Shown: positions 53,573 to 61,871 of the stretch, in pieces
Layout: every line of letters begins with the position of its first letter
How positions within the stretch are numbered: the stretch's first letter is position 1
Source of the DNA: Afipia massiliensis
GTDB lineage: Bacteria; Pseudomonadota; Alphaproteobacteria; Rhizobiales; Xanthobacteraceae
Direction of reading: 5' to 3'
DNA: 64,000 bases
Assembly (NCBI RefSeq): GCF_001006325.2
Contig: NZ_LBIA02000001.1
Span: forward strand, 738,501-802,500
Made by a program: the position numbers and the translations under genes
Notes under the pieces: generated by a model
What the model was told of the DNA's origin: nothing
Database searches by the model: none
Seen by the model: only the letters and a program-made list of their open reading frames with translations

Positions 53573-55003
53573 ATGAACCAGGCGTTACGAAATCCCGCCG
53601 CAGGCGGCATCGAGGACGTTTTCCGCCGCGCCGTGGCGCTGTCACGCGCCGCTTCCCCTACCCTTGCGGAGCGCCGCGACCGGCTCGCCCGGCTCCGCGC
53701 GCTCGTGGTGGAGAATGAAACCCGGTTCGCCGAAGTGATCTCCGCCGATTTCGGCAACCGCTCCTCGACCGAGACCCTGATTGCAGAGACGTTGTTCCTG
53801 CTCGCCGAGATCAAGCACGCGACCAAAAATCTCAGCCGCTGGATGGCGCCGAAACACGTCGCGACCGAACTGCAATACTTCCCGGCGAAGAACAAACTGC
53901 TGCCGCAGCCGCTCGGCGTGGTCGGCATCATCGCGCCGTGGAACTATCCGCTGCAGCTCACGCTGGCGCCCACCATTGCGGCCATCGCCGCCGGCAACCG
54001 CGTCATGATCAAGCCGAGCGAGTTGGTGCCGCATTTTTCCGCGCTGCTGCAAAAGCTGATCGCGGACAAATTTGACGACACCGAGCTGATGGTGACCGGC
54101 ATCGACGGCGACATTTCCGAACGTTTCGCGGCGCTGCCGTTCGATCACCTGATCTTCACCGGCTCAACCCGCGTCGGGCGGCTGGTGGCGGAAGCCGCAG
54201 GCCGCAACCTGACGCCGGTGACGCTCGAACTCGGCGGCAAGTCGCCGGCAATCATCGACCGCTCCGCCGACATTGCCGAAGCCGCCGAGCGCATCGTCTA
54301 CGGCAAGCTGATGAACGCCGGGCAAACCTGCATCGCGCCGGATTACGTCCTGATCGCACGCGGCCGCGCGGATGAGTTTGTCGCCAAGGCGAACAGCGCG
54401 GTTGCGCGGATGTTCGGCACCAGCCCCGACAACAAGGATTACACCTCGATCGTCTCGGACAAGCACTACGCCCGGCTGGAAGGCCTGGTGCAGGACGCCG
54501 CCGCGCGTGGCGCGAAGATCGTGCAGGCGGCAAAACCGGACGATCCGGCCTGGAAGGCGAAACGCAAATTTCCGCCAACCTTCATCAATGGCGCAACCAC
54601 CGACATGAAAGTGATGCAGGAGGAAATCTTCGGGCCGATCCTGCCGGTGTTCGCCTGCGACACCACCGACGCGGCGATTGACCATATCAACGCCCATGAT
54701 CGTCCGCTGGCGCTGTACTGGTTCGGCAAGGACGATGCCGCACGCGATCAGGTTCTGACGCGCACCGTATCCGGCGGCGTCACTGTGAACGATTGCCTGT
54801 TTCACTTCGTGCAGGCCAACCAGCCCATGGGCGGCGTCGGCGCATCAGGCATCGGCGCGTATCATGGCGAATGGGGCTTCCGCGGCCTGAGCAAGATGAA
54901 GCCGGTGTTCTATCGCTCGCCTTTCAACCGGCTGGCCGATCTTTACCCGCCCTATGGCGGCAAGATCGCGCGCCTGATCAAGCTGCTGCGTTTCATGTCG
55001 TAA
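53573..55003 (+). CDS. coniferyl-aldehyde-dehydrogenase-like ALDH
   Basis: 476 aa, shorter than classic ALDH because the C-terminus is like class 3/CalB: it ends in LADLYPPYGGKIARLIKLLRFMS. Catalytic Cys in MNAGQTCIAPDYV, the Glu in LELGGKSPAIIDRS, and the cofactor region PLGVVGIIAPWNYPLQLTLAP with the IKPSELVPH contact. It oxidises an aldehyde to its acid with NAD(P)+. It is the first gene of a same-direction block; coniferyl, fatty or other aldehydes are all possible. Confidence 0.87.
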   Translation: MNQALRNPAAGGIEDVFRRAVALSRAASPTLAERRDRLARLRALVVENETRFAEVISADFGNRSSTETLIAETLFLLAEIKHATKNLSRWMAPKHVATELQYFPAKNKLLPQPLGVVGIIAPWNYPLQLTLAPTIAAIAAGNRVMIKPSELVPHFSALLQKLIADKFDDTELMVTGIDGDISERFAALPFDHLIFTGSTRVGRLVAEAAGRNLTPVTLELGGKSPAIIDRSADIAEAAERIVYGKLMNAGQTCIAPDYVLIARGRADEFVAKANSAVARMFGTSPDNKDYTSIVSDKHYARLEGLVQDAAARGAKIVQAAKPDDPAWKAKRKFPPTFINGATTDMKVMQEEIFGPILPVFACDTTDAAIDHINAHDRPLALYWFGKDDAARDQVLTRTVSGGVTVNDCLFHFVQANQPMGGVGASGIGAYHGEWGFRGLSKMKPVFYRSPFNRLADLYPPYGGKIARLIKLLRFMS

Positions 55004-55068
55004 ATTTTCGAAGGATCAATACGACCGGCATCAATGCCGGCGTAATAATGCTGTCTGGGGGGATAATA

Positions 55069-56676
55069 ATGGCGGACACGTTCGATTACGTGGTTGTAGG
55101 CGCGGGTTCCGGCGGCTGCGCCGTCGCAAGCCGTCTCTCGGAAGATCCCAACGTCTCGGTCGCGCTGCTGGAAGCCGGCGGCAAGGATGACAACTGGGTC
55201 GTCACCACGCCCGGCGCGCTGATCCTGATGGTGTCGGGTCCGGTCAACAACTGGTCATTCGAGACAGTGCCGCAGCCCGGTCTCAACGGCCGCATCGGCT
55301 ATCAGCCACGCGGCAAGGGCCTCGGCGGGTCGTCGTCCATCAACGCGATGTGCTACATCCGCGGCCACAAGGCGGACTACGATCGCTGGGCCTCATTAGG
55401 CAACACCGGCTGGTCCTATGCGGACGTCCTGCCCTACTTCAAGCGGTCCGAAGACAACAGCGAACTCGACGGCTTCTATCACGGCAAGGGCGGTCCGCTC
55501 AGCGTCACCAAATTGCAAACCGACAACCCGGTTCAAGAGATTTATCTCCAAGCCGCGCGCGAAGCGCAGTTCCGGATCAACGAGGACTTCAACGGCGAGG
55601 AGCAGGAAGGCCTCGGCGTCTATCAGGTCACGCAGAAAAACGGCGAACGCTGGAGCGCCGCGCGCGGCTACATCCATCCCTTCATGGAAACGCGCAAGAA
55701 CCTGCATGTGATCACCGGCGCCCATGCCACGCGCATCCTGTTCGAGGGCAAGCGCGCGGTCGGCGTCGAGTACCGGCAGGGCAAGGACACAAAGCAAGTC
55801 CGCGCGCGCCACGAAATCGTTCTCGGCCTCGGCGCATTCCAGACACCGCAGCTGCTGATGCTGTCCGGCATCGGCGATCAATCCGAACTCGCCAAGCACG
55901 GCATCGCCTCGGTGCATCACCTGCTCGGCGTCGGCAAGAACCTGCACGACCATCCGGATTTCGTGTTCGGCTTCCGCTCCGACAATCCGAACTTCACCGG
56001 TCTGACGCTCAAGGGCATCGGCCGCATCGTCAAGTCAATCTTCCAGTATCGCCGCGAACGGCGCGGCGCAATGACCTCGAACATCGCCGAGTGCGGCGGG
56101 TTTCTCAAAACCCGGCCCGATCTCGCACTTCCGGACATCCAGCTGCACTTCTGCATGGCGGTGGTGAACAACCACGGCCGCACACCGTTTTTCGGCAGCG
56201 GCTTCTCGTGTCACGTTTGCCTGCTGCGGCCGAAAAGCCGCGGCAGCGTCTGGCTGCAAAGCGCCGATCCGATGCAGCCGCCGGCGATCGATCCGAATTT
56301 CTTCGGCGATCCGGACGACCTCGAGGCGATGGTCGCCGGTTTCAAGACAACCAAGCGCCTGCTCGATGCGCCCGCGCTCAAGGCGATCCAGACCTCGGAC
56401 CCGTTTACCGCCGATGTGCGTTCTGATGACGACATCCGCGCGGCTTTGCGGGCGCGGACCGACACGGTCTATCACCCGGTCGGCACCTGCAAGATGGGCG
56501 TCAACGACCCGATGGCCGTGGTCGACCCGACGCTCAAGGTGTACGGCATCGAGGGCCTGCGCATCGCGGATGCATCGATCATGCCCGAGGTGATCGGCGG
56601 CAATACCAACGCACCGGCCATCATGATCGGCGAGAAGGCCGCCGACATGATCAAGGCAGAGATGCGCGTTCACTGA
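55069..56676 (+). CDS. GMC-family FAD alcohol dehydrogenase
   Basis: 535 aa. FAD site VVVGAGSGGCAVASRL at residues 8-23, signature 1 GKGLGGSSSINAMCYIRG, signature 2 GAFQTPQLLMLSGIG, active-site YHPVGTCKMG and the C-terminal GGNTNAPAIMIGEKAADMI with Asn. It resembles choline-dehydrogenase-type proteins, but clusters with catabolic rather than betaine genes, so a primary alcohol such as an aromatic or polyether alcohol is more likely. Start ATG after GGGGGG at about 55057-55062; an in-frame ATG at 55048 exists. Confidence 0.9.
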   Translation: MADTFDYVVVGAGSGGCAVASRLSEDPNVSVALLEAGGKDDNWVVTTPGALILMVSGPVNNWSFETVPQPGLNGRIGYQPRGKGLGGSSSINAMCYIRGHKADYDRWASLGNTGWSYADVLPYFKRSEDNSELDGFYHGKGGPLSVTKLQTDNPVQEIYLQAAREAQFRINEDFNGEEQEGLGVYQVTQKNGERWSAARGYIHPFMETRKNLHVITGAHATRILFEGKRAVGVEYRQGKDTKQVRARHEIVLGLGAFQTPQLLMLSGIGDQSELAKHGIASVHHLLGVGKNLHDHPDFVFGFRSDNPNFTGLTLKGIGRIVKSIFQYRRERRGAMTSNIAECGGFLKTRPDLALPDIQLHFCMAVVNNHGRTPFFGSGFSCHVCLLRPKSRGSVWLQSADPMQPPAIDPNFFGDPDDLEAMVAGFKTTKRLLDAPALKAIQTSDPFTADVRSDDDIRAALRARTDTVYHPVGTCKMGVNDPMAVVDPTLKVYGIEGLRIADASIMPEVIGGNTNAPAIMIGEKAADMIKAEMRVH

Positions 56677-56779
56677 TTGCGCACCATGCCCGGATAAGGC
56701 AAGACGCTATCCTGCACTTTAAAGGTCCGATGATTGGGCTTGAACGGACAATAAACGCAACAAAAGAGGGAGTAGACCA

Positions 56780-57565
56780 GTGGATCTCGGAATTTCAGGA
56801 CGGCGCGCGATTGTTTGCGCAGCGAGCAAGGGTTTGGGCCGCGCCTGCGCCATCGCGCTGGCCAATGAAGGCGTCCATGTCACGATCACGGCACGCGGCG
56901 CCGAAGCGCTCGCCAAGACCGCCGCGGATATCCGCAAGGCCAGCCCCAAGGTGACGGTGACGGAAGTCGTCGGCGACATCACCACACCGGAAGGACGCGA
57001 AGCCGCGCTGAAGGCCTGCCCCGATCCGGATATTCTCATCAACAACGCCGGTGGTCCGCCGCCGGGCGATTTCCGTAACTGGACGCGCGACGACTGGATC
57101 AAGGCCATCGACGCCAACATGCTGACGCCGATCGAACTGATCAAGGCGACGGTCGACGGCATGATGGCGCGCAAGTTCGGCCGCATCGTCAACATCACGT
57201 CCGCCGCGGTGAAGGCGCCGATCGACATTCTGGGATTGTCGAACGGCGCACGCAGCGGCCTGACCGGCTTCGTCGCCGGCCTGTCGCGCAAGACCGTGAT
57301 CGCCAACGTCACCATCAACGGTCTGCTGCCGGGCCCGTTCGACACCGACCGCGTTCGCGGACCGATGCTCGAAGCGGCCGCGAAGGCGCAGGGCATCTCG
57401 CCGGACGAAGTGCTCAAGCAGCGCATGAAGGCGAATCCCGCTGGACGCTTCGGCGATCCGGAAGAATTCGGCCTCGCCTGCGCGTTCCTATGCGGCGCCA
57501 AGTCCGGCTTCATCACCGGACAGAACCTGCTGATGGACGGCGGCGCGTTCCCCGGCACGATGTAA
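56780..57565 (+). CDS. divergent SDR protein without the YxxxK pair (BKR-like)
   Basis: 261 aa from GTG with GAGGGAG upstream. The Rossmann entry is IVCAASKGLGRACAIAL instead of TGxxxGIG. NNAGGPPPGDF and the strand INITSAAVK are seen, but where YxxxK should be there is SNGARSG. This fits the conserved-domain subgroup of BKR-like SDRs that lack a canonical catalytic tetrad. It may bind NAD(P) or a ligand without classical reduction, or use other residues. It ends LMDGGAFPGTM, typical of SDRs. Confidence 0.85.
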   Translation: MDLGISGRRAIVCAASKGLGRACAIALANEGVHVTITARGAEALAKTAADIRKASPKVTVTEVVGDITTPEGREAALKACPDPDILINNAGGPPPGDFRNWTRDDWIKAIDANMLTPIELIKATVDGMMARKFGRIVNITSAAVKAPIDILGLSNGARSGLTGFVAGLSRKTVIANVTINGLLPGPFDTDRVRGPMLEAAAKAQGISPDEVLKQRMKANPAGRFGDPEEFGLACAFLCGAKSGFITGQNLLMDGGAFPGTM

Positions 57566-57595
57566 GCGCGCAGAGCGCAATCCCGCAAAACAGAT

Positions 57596-57614
57596 CCTCG
57601 GGCTCAGCCCGAGG
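57596..57614. repeat. short palindrome CCTCGGGC-TCA-GCCCGAGG before the MBL gene
   Basis: A perfect 8-bp inverted repeat, similar to 3605-3625. It lies between the SDR gene stop (57565) and the ribosome site of the hydrolase gene (GGGAG at 57631), so it may affect the mRNA between them. Confidence 0.65.
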
Positions 57615-57644
57615 GTGAGCAAAGAACAATCGGGAGCTGGCTTG

Positions 57645-58502
57645 ATGCAGTGGACTGTGGGCCGGGTTAAAATCACCAACGTCGTGGAAATCGGAGCCAC
57701 GGGCGGCACGCGATTCATTCTTCCGCAGGCGACGCCGGAAGAAGCCCAGAAAATGCCGTGGCTGGTGCCGCATTACGCCAACGCCGAAGGCCGCCTCAAG
57801 CTCAACGTCCAGTCGTGGATCGTGGAAACGCCGAGCCACAGAATCATTGTCGATACCTGCATCGGCAACGGCAAGGCCAACCGGTCCGTACCGGCCTGGA
57901 ATGGACTGGACAAGCCGTTCCTCGATGACCTCGCCGCAGCAGGCTATCCCGCCGACACTATCGATACCGTTCTCTGCACCCATCTTCACGTCGATCACGT
58001 CGGCTGGAATACGACGCTCACCGACGGCAAGTGGGTGCCGACTTTCACCAACGCCCGCTATCTGTTCGGCAAGACCGAGTATGACCATTGGGCCGCGCAC
58101 AGTCCTGCTGGCGAACACAAGGCGGTGTTCGAGGATTCGGTGCAGCCGATCGTCGATGCCGGGCGCGCCGATCTCATCGGCAGCGATCATCGCATCGGCG
58201 ACGAGGTGTCCCTGATTGCGACGCCCGGACATAGCCCGGGCCATATGAGCGTTCTCATCAAATCCGACGGCCAGCAGGCCCTGCTGACCGGCGACGTCGC
58301 GCATCATCCCTGCCAGTTGGCTCACCTCGACTGGTCATCGACGGCGGATTCCGATCCGGTCCAGTCCATCGAGGCGCGCAAGATGCTGTTTTCGCGCTTC
58401 GCGGACACGCCGACGCTGGTATTCGGTGGTCACTACGATCCCGGCCATCTGGTGCGCGACGGGGATGCCTTCAAACTGATCGCGGACCGCAACCACGCCT
58501 GA
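57645..58502 (+). CDS. MBL-fold metallohydrolase
   Basis: 285 aa from MQWTVGRVKITN, 9 bases after GGGAG; an upstream ATG at 57615 is the alternative. The Zn motif is CTHLHVDHVGWN (HxHxDH), with the later His in TPGHSPGHMSV, the Asp in LLTGDVAHHP, and a C-terminal FGGHYDPGHLV. It resembles lactonase and esterase-like MBL enzymes (AttM-like fold). In this block a lactone or thioester intermediate could be the substrate, but this is inference. Confidence 0.87.
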   Translation: MQWTVGRVKITNVVEIGATGGTRFILPQATPEEAQKMPWLVPHYANAEGRLKLNVQSWIVETPSHRIIVDTCIGNGKANRSVPAWNGLDKPFLDDLAAAGYPADTIDTVLCTHLHVDHVGWNTTLTDGKWVPTFTNARYLFGKTEYDHWAAHSPAGEHKAVFEDSVQPIVDAGRADLIGSDHRIGDEVSLIATPGHSPGHMSVLIKSDGQQALLTGDVAHHPCQLAHLDWSSTADSDPVQSIEARKMLFSRFADTPTLVFGGHYDPGHLVRDGDAFKLIADRNHA

Positions 58503-58527
58503 AATGAGCGCGCTGCAATATGAAGCA

Positions 58528-58547
58528 AACTTCGGATTCAGGACACT
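58528..58547. repeat. partial copy of the type 2 CTAGTGT palindrome
   Basis: AACTTCGGATTCAGGACACT is identical over 20 bp to 33931-33950 (right arm of the 33878-33952 element). No left arm is found upstream, so it is a solo or eroded half. Confidence 0.8.
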
Positions 58548-58627
58548 GAAGGTTGAATTTCGCCGCGCCCTGTCGCAAGAAACATCCGACGAATGAAACA
58601 TCGGACAAGAACGAAAAGGAACTGCCT

Positions 58628-59470
58628 ATGAAACTGGTTCGTTTTGGCGCTGTGGGCCAGGAGAAGCCCGGATTGCTCGACCGCTCGGGCCGCATTCGCG
58701 ATCTGTCGGCTCTGGTCAAGGACATCAACGGCGACGCGCTGTCGCCCGCAGGTCTGGCGAAGATCGCCGCCGTCGATCCGGCCTCCCTGCCGCTGGTCGA
58801 CGGCAATCCCCGCCTCGGCGCGCCGGTCGGCAGCATCACCAAATTCGTCGCGATCGGACTCAACTACGCCGATCACGCTGCCGAAGCCGGCATGGCGATC
58901 CCGTCCGAACCGATCGTTTTCCTCAAGGCCAACACCAGCCTGTGCGGGCCGAACGATGCCGTCGAGAAGCCGCGTGACTCCACGAAACTCGACTGGGAAG
59001 TCGAACTCGCCATCATCATCGGCACCAAGGCCAAGTACGTCTCTGAGGCCGACGCGCTGAAGCATGTCGCGGGCTATGCGGTCTGCAACGACGTGTCGGA
59101 GCGCAACTTCCAGATCGAGCGCGGCGGACAATGGACCAAGGGCAAGTCGCACGACACCTTCGGGCCGGTCGGCCCATGGCTCGTGACCGCCGATGAAATT
59201 CCGGACGTGCACAAGCTCGGCATGTGGCTCGACGTCAACGGCACGCGCTGCCAGACCGGCTCGACCGCGACGATGATTTTCAACGTCCCGAAAATCATCT
59301 CCTATGTCTCCGGACTGATGACGCTGCATCCCGGCGACATCATCACCACCGGCACGCCACCCGGCGTCGGCATGGGCATGAAGCCGCAGAAATTCCTCAA
59401 CGCCGGCGACGTCGTCACCCTCGGCATCGATGGTCTCGGCGCGCAGCGTCAGGAAATCGTCGCGGCTTGA
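58628..59470 (+). CDS. fumarylacetoacetate hydrolase family protein
   Basis: 280 aa. FAH domain: KFVAIGLNYADHAAEAGM, the metal-site LDWEVELAIIIGTKA (E-x-E), FGPVGPWLVTADEI, and GDIITTGTPPGVGMGMKP. Family members hydrolyse C-C bonds, or act as ureidoglycolate-lyase-like, dehydratase or oxaloacetate decarboxylase enzymes on 2-oxo acids. Start ATG after AAAAGGAA. A place late in an aromatic or sugar-acid route is plausible; the substrate is unknown. Confidence 0.9.
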   Translation: MKLVRFGAVGQEKPGLLDRSGRIRDLSALVKDINGDALSPAGLAKIAAVDPASLPLVDGNPRLGAPVGSITKFVAIGLNYADHAAEAGMAIPSEPIVFLKANTSLCGPNDAVEKPRDSTKLDWEVELAIIIGTKAKYVSEADALKHVAGYAVCNDVSERNFQIERGGQWTKGKSHDTFGPVGPWLVTADEIPDVHKLGMWLDVNGTRCQTGSTATMIFNVPKIISYVSGLMTLHPGDIITTGTPPGVGMGMKPQKFLNAGDVVTLGIDGLGAQRQEIVAA

Positions 59471-59543
59471 GGCAGCACCACCTTCGAGGCTCCGGCCATC
59501 GCGCCGGAGCCTGCCATTCATGTCGTCCATTCGGGAACATCCC

Positions 59544-60158
59544 ATGAAGCTTGCCTATTCACCGGCGTCGCCATTCGCGCGCAAGGTCCGCATCGCGGCG
59601 ATCGAGCTTGGCCTGATCGACAGGATCGAGTTCGTTCCGACCAAGGCAGTCCCGATCACCGAAAACGAAGACTATGCACGCAAGGTCAGCCCGCTGCGGA
59701 AGATTCCCGCGCTGATCCTGGACGACGGCAATGTGATCGTGGATTCCTACGTGATCGCCGAGTATCTCGACGAGCTCGCCGGCGGCAAGCTGATTCCCGC
59801 TTCGGGAATCAAGAAGTGGCAGGTCAAGACCGACCATTCCATCATTCAGGGCATGCTGGATGCGCTGCTGCTGTGCCGCTACGAGAAGCTGCTGCGGCCG
59901 GAGCAGTTTCGCTGGAACGAATGGAGCGACGATCAGTTCAAGCGCGCCTGGGATGGCCTTGCGCGTTTCGAGGCACATCCTGACGTTCTGACGCGCCCAC
60001 TGGACATCGTGCAGATCGGTATCGTCTGCGTGCTCGGCTATCTCGACTTCCGGTTTCCCGATTGCGGCTGGCGTAAGACGTTTCCGAAGCTCGACGCCTT
60101 CCACGAAAAGATGATGCAGCGGGAATCGGTGCGGATTTCCGTTCCGCCGCCGGCTTAA
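59544..60158 (+). CDS. glutathione S-transferase-like protein
   Basis: 204 aa. Thioredoxin-fold N-terminus KLAYSPASPFARKVRIAAIELGLID with SPF in the place of the catalytic Ser/Cys, cis-Pro in LRKIPALILDDG, then the acidic VIVDSYVIAEYLDEL. A helical C-terminal domain follows. The likely role is glutathione addition, isomerisation or ether cleavage in the catabolic block. The gene lies 73 nt after the FAH-family gene and 12 nt before the next. Confidence 0.88.
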   Translation: MKLAYSPASPFARKVRIAAIELGLIDRIEFVPTKAVPITENEDYARKVSPLRKIPALILDDGNVIVDSYVIAEYLDELAGGKLIPASGIKKWQVKTDHSIIQGMLDALLLCRYEKLLRPEQFRWNEWSDDQFKRAWDGLARFEAHPDVLTRPLDIVQIGIVCVLGYLDFRFPDCGWRKTFPKLDAFHEKMMQRESVRISVPPPA

Positions 60159-60170
60159 CCAGGAATGACG

Positions 60171-61262
60171 ATGAGCGATCGCGCAGACGAGACCGATTTC
60201 AAAGCCTGGCACGCGGTCGCCGACCTGTATCACGCCTATTTCACCGGCCTGATCATGTCGCTGGTGACACGGCGCAACAGCGCAGACGCCGCGGAATTCG
60301 TGTTCCGCGTCTTCCGCCGCCAGCATCACGAACGCTTTCTCGCCGGCATCGAGAAATTCGGTCTGAGCAAGGCGCCGCACGCAGTTGCCGCCGCGCAGTA
60401 TCACTATCTCAGCAACCAGATCGGCGGCGTCAACGTCGAGTACATGCGCGAGTCGGACCGCAAGGCGTGGATCCGCTATCCGCCGCCGCGCTGGGTCTGG
60501 CGCGGCACCGCGATCTGCGCGATCCCCGGCGAGGTCTCTGCGGCGATGCTGCGCGGCTGGCATGCCCACAACGGCGTCTCGTTCAAGAATCCGCGGATGG
60601 GTTTTGTCTGCACCAAGCAGACCGTCGACGGCCAGAATGGCCTTGAGGGTTTCTACTACGAGTACGACCGCGATCTTTTGCCCGACGAGCGGCTGGTGTT
60701 CGCGCGGCACCTCGAAGCGCCGCTGTTCGATCCGGCCACTGCGCCGAGACTCGCAAGCGACACCTGGCCGCGTTCAAGGCTTGAAAAGGCCTACCGCAAC
60801 TACGCGATGGAGTATGTCCGCACGGCACTTCCGGTGATCGTCAACCTGTTCAGCCCGCACGATGCAGGCCACCTGCTGCATCTGACTGGACGTTTGGTCG
60901 GCATGCAGTTCTATCCTGACATCGCCGCGAGTTTCCCGACGACCCACGACAGCGGCCCAAAGGGTTTTGGCGCGTTTCTGCTCACGCTGCTGCAGTCGCA
61001 GGGCGATGAGGCCGATATGAGCCACACCAACGGCAAGGTCACGGTGTCGCAGAAGCAATGGGGATTGATCGCAGGCGTTCCGGATTATCACCCGATGTGC
61101 CTGCAGGCGCTGACCGGATTGGTCGAGGGCCTGATGACCGCGCACGACCGGCGCTTGTCGCTTGAGATGACGTCGCAGTCGGACAGTCATCCCGGCCCGC
61201 TGTCCTGGACCATTACTCAAAAGCCGCTCGCATCGACTGACGACGGACGGTTTCCGGCGTAG
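60171..61262 (+). CDS. unknown 363-aa protein of the catabolic block
   Basis: 363 aa from MSDRADETDFKAW, six bases after AGGA at 60161; the ATG at 60165 is too close to that site. I do not recognise a family. Features: helical start with many Tyr/His (AVADLYHAYFTGLIMSLV), QHHERFLAGIEKFGLSKAPHAVAAAQYHYLSNQIGG, PPRWVWRGTAICAI, Cys-containing CTKQTVDGQNGLEGFYYEYDR, LFSPHDAGHLLHLTGRLVGMQF, and CLQALTGLVEGL near the end. No signal, no membrane span. Several His and Asp could bind a metal. It ends the block. Confidence 0.6.
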   Translation: MSDRADETDFKAWHAVADLYHAYFTGLIMSLVTRRNSADAAEFVFRVFRRQHHERFLAGIEKFGLSKAPHAVAAAQYHYLSNQIGGVNVEYMRESDRKAWIRYPPPRWVWRGTAICAIPGEVSAAMLRGWHAHNGVSFKNPRMGFVCTKQTVDGQNGLEGFYYEYDRDLLPDERLVFARHLEAPLFDPATAPRLASDTWPRSRLEKAYRNYAMEYVRTALPVIVNLFSPHDAGHLLHLTGRLVGMQFYPDIAASFPTTHDSGPKGFGAFLLTLLQSQGDEADMSHTNGKVTVSQKQWGLIAGVPDYHPMCLQALTGLVEGLMTAHDRRLSLEMTSQSDSHPGPLSWTITQKPLASTDDGRFPA

Positions 61263-61293
61263 CAATTCATCTGAATTGAATTGTTCCTTCCGT

Positions 61294-61357
61294 TCATTCC
61301 CGCGAACGCGAGAATCCAGCACTTCAACATTCTGGATCCCCGCTTACGCGGGGATGA
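61294..61357. repeat. palindromic repeat (TCATTCCCGCG type)
   Basis: The arms TCATTCCCGCGAACGCGAG...AATCCAG and CTGGATCCCCGC...GCGGGGATGA pair with small mismatches, giving one hairpin after the catabolic block. Confidence 0.8.
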
Positions 61358-61462
61358 CCGGAGTTAATTTTTCTGCCCGCGCTCAGGCGAAAACGCTCTC
61401 GCGGCGCAAATCAATGCGTCCGAGCTTTGCAAAAAACTCCACTCCTCGCGTGAGCGGGACGA

Positions 61463-61591
61463 TGGAGCGCCGGGAGGCGCCAAGGTGCTTGCGAGGCACC
61501 TTTGGCGAACTCTTGCGATCGAGTCCGCCGCACGGCCTGGCGAGGGCCATGCGCGCCTGATGCGACAGGCGCTGCGCCTCCCGGCGCTCCA
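61463..61591. repeat. nested-hairpin element B (TGGAGCGCCGGG arms)
   Basis: Outer arms 61463-61480 and 61574-61591 are perfectly complementary over 18 bp (TGGAGCGCCGGGAGGCGC). Inside, AAGGTGC (61482-61488) pairs with GCACCTT (61496-61502), followed by a further GC-rich hairpin. It shares the first 10 arm bases TGGAGCGCCG with element A at 22842. Confidence 0.75.
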
Positions 61592-61688
61592 CCGTCGTCA
61601 CTCAGGTTATCCGGCGGCGGTGCTCATGAAACATCGCGGCCTGAATGCAATAGGAATATAATCCCAATTATATATTTGGCACCACACG

Positions 61689-61871
61689 ATGGAACATGTA
61701 GAAAGAGCCGCTTCCGTCGATTTGCCGGAAGCTGGCGCGCCCGAAATAGAAATAACCCCGGCTATGATTGAGGCCGGGGTTTTGGCGTGGTCTGAAGGCG
61801 ATTCAGAGTTTGAGCCCGTCGCAGAAATCGTGGCTCGAATTTATCGAGTTATGCGGGACGCGGCGGATTAG
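61689..61871 (+). CDS. small acidic hypothetical protein
   Basis: 60 aa. The block EIEITPAMIEAGVLAWSEGDSEFEPVAEIVARIYRVMRDAA resembles short alphaproteobacterial proteins with ITPEMIEAG at the start and a helical end; such small ORFs sit in accessory regions. Its stop overlaps the stop of the convergent MltR-like gene by 4 nt. No ribosome site is clear. A role cannot be given. Confidence 0.55.
   Translation: MEHVERAASVDLPEAGAPEIEITPAMIEAGVLAWSEGDSEFEPVAEIVARIYRVMRDAAD

Larger units (their letters stand above)
61263..61688. other. 426-bp gap filled by repeats
   Basis: It holds a palindromic repeat at 61294-61357 and the nested-hairpin element B at 61463-61591; the rest has no gene features. 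The AT content rises at its right end (61640-61680). Confidence 0.65.
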
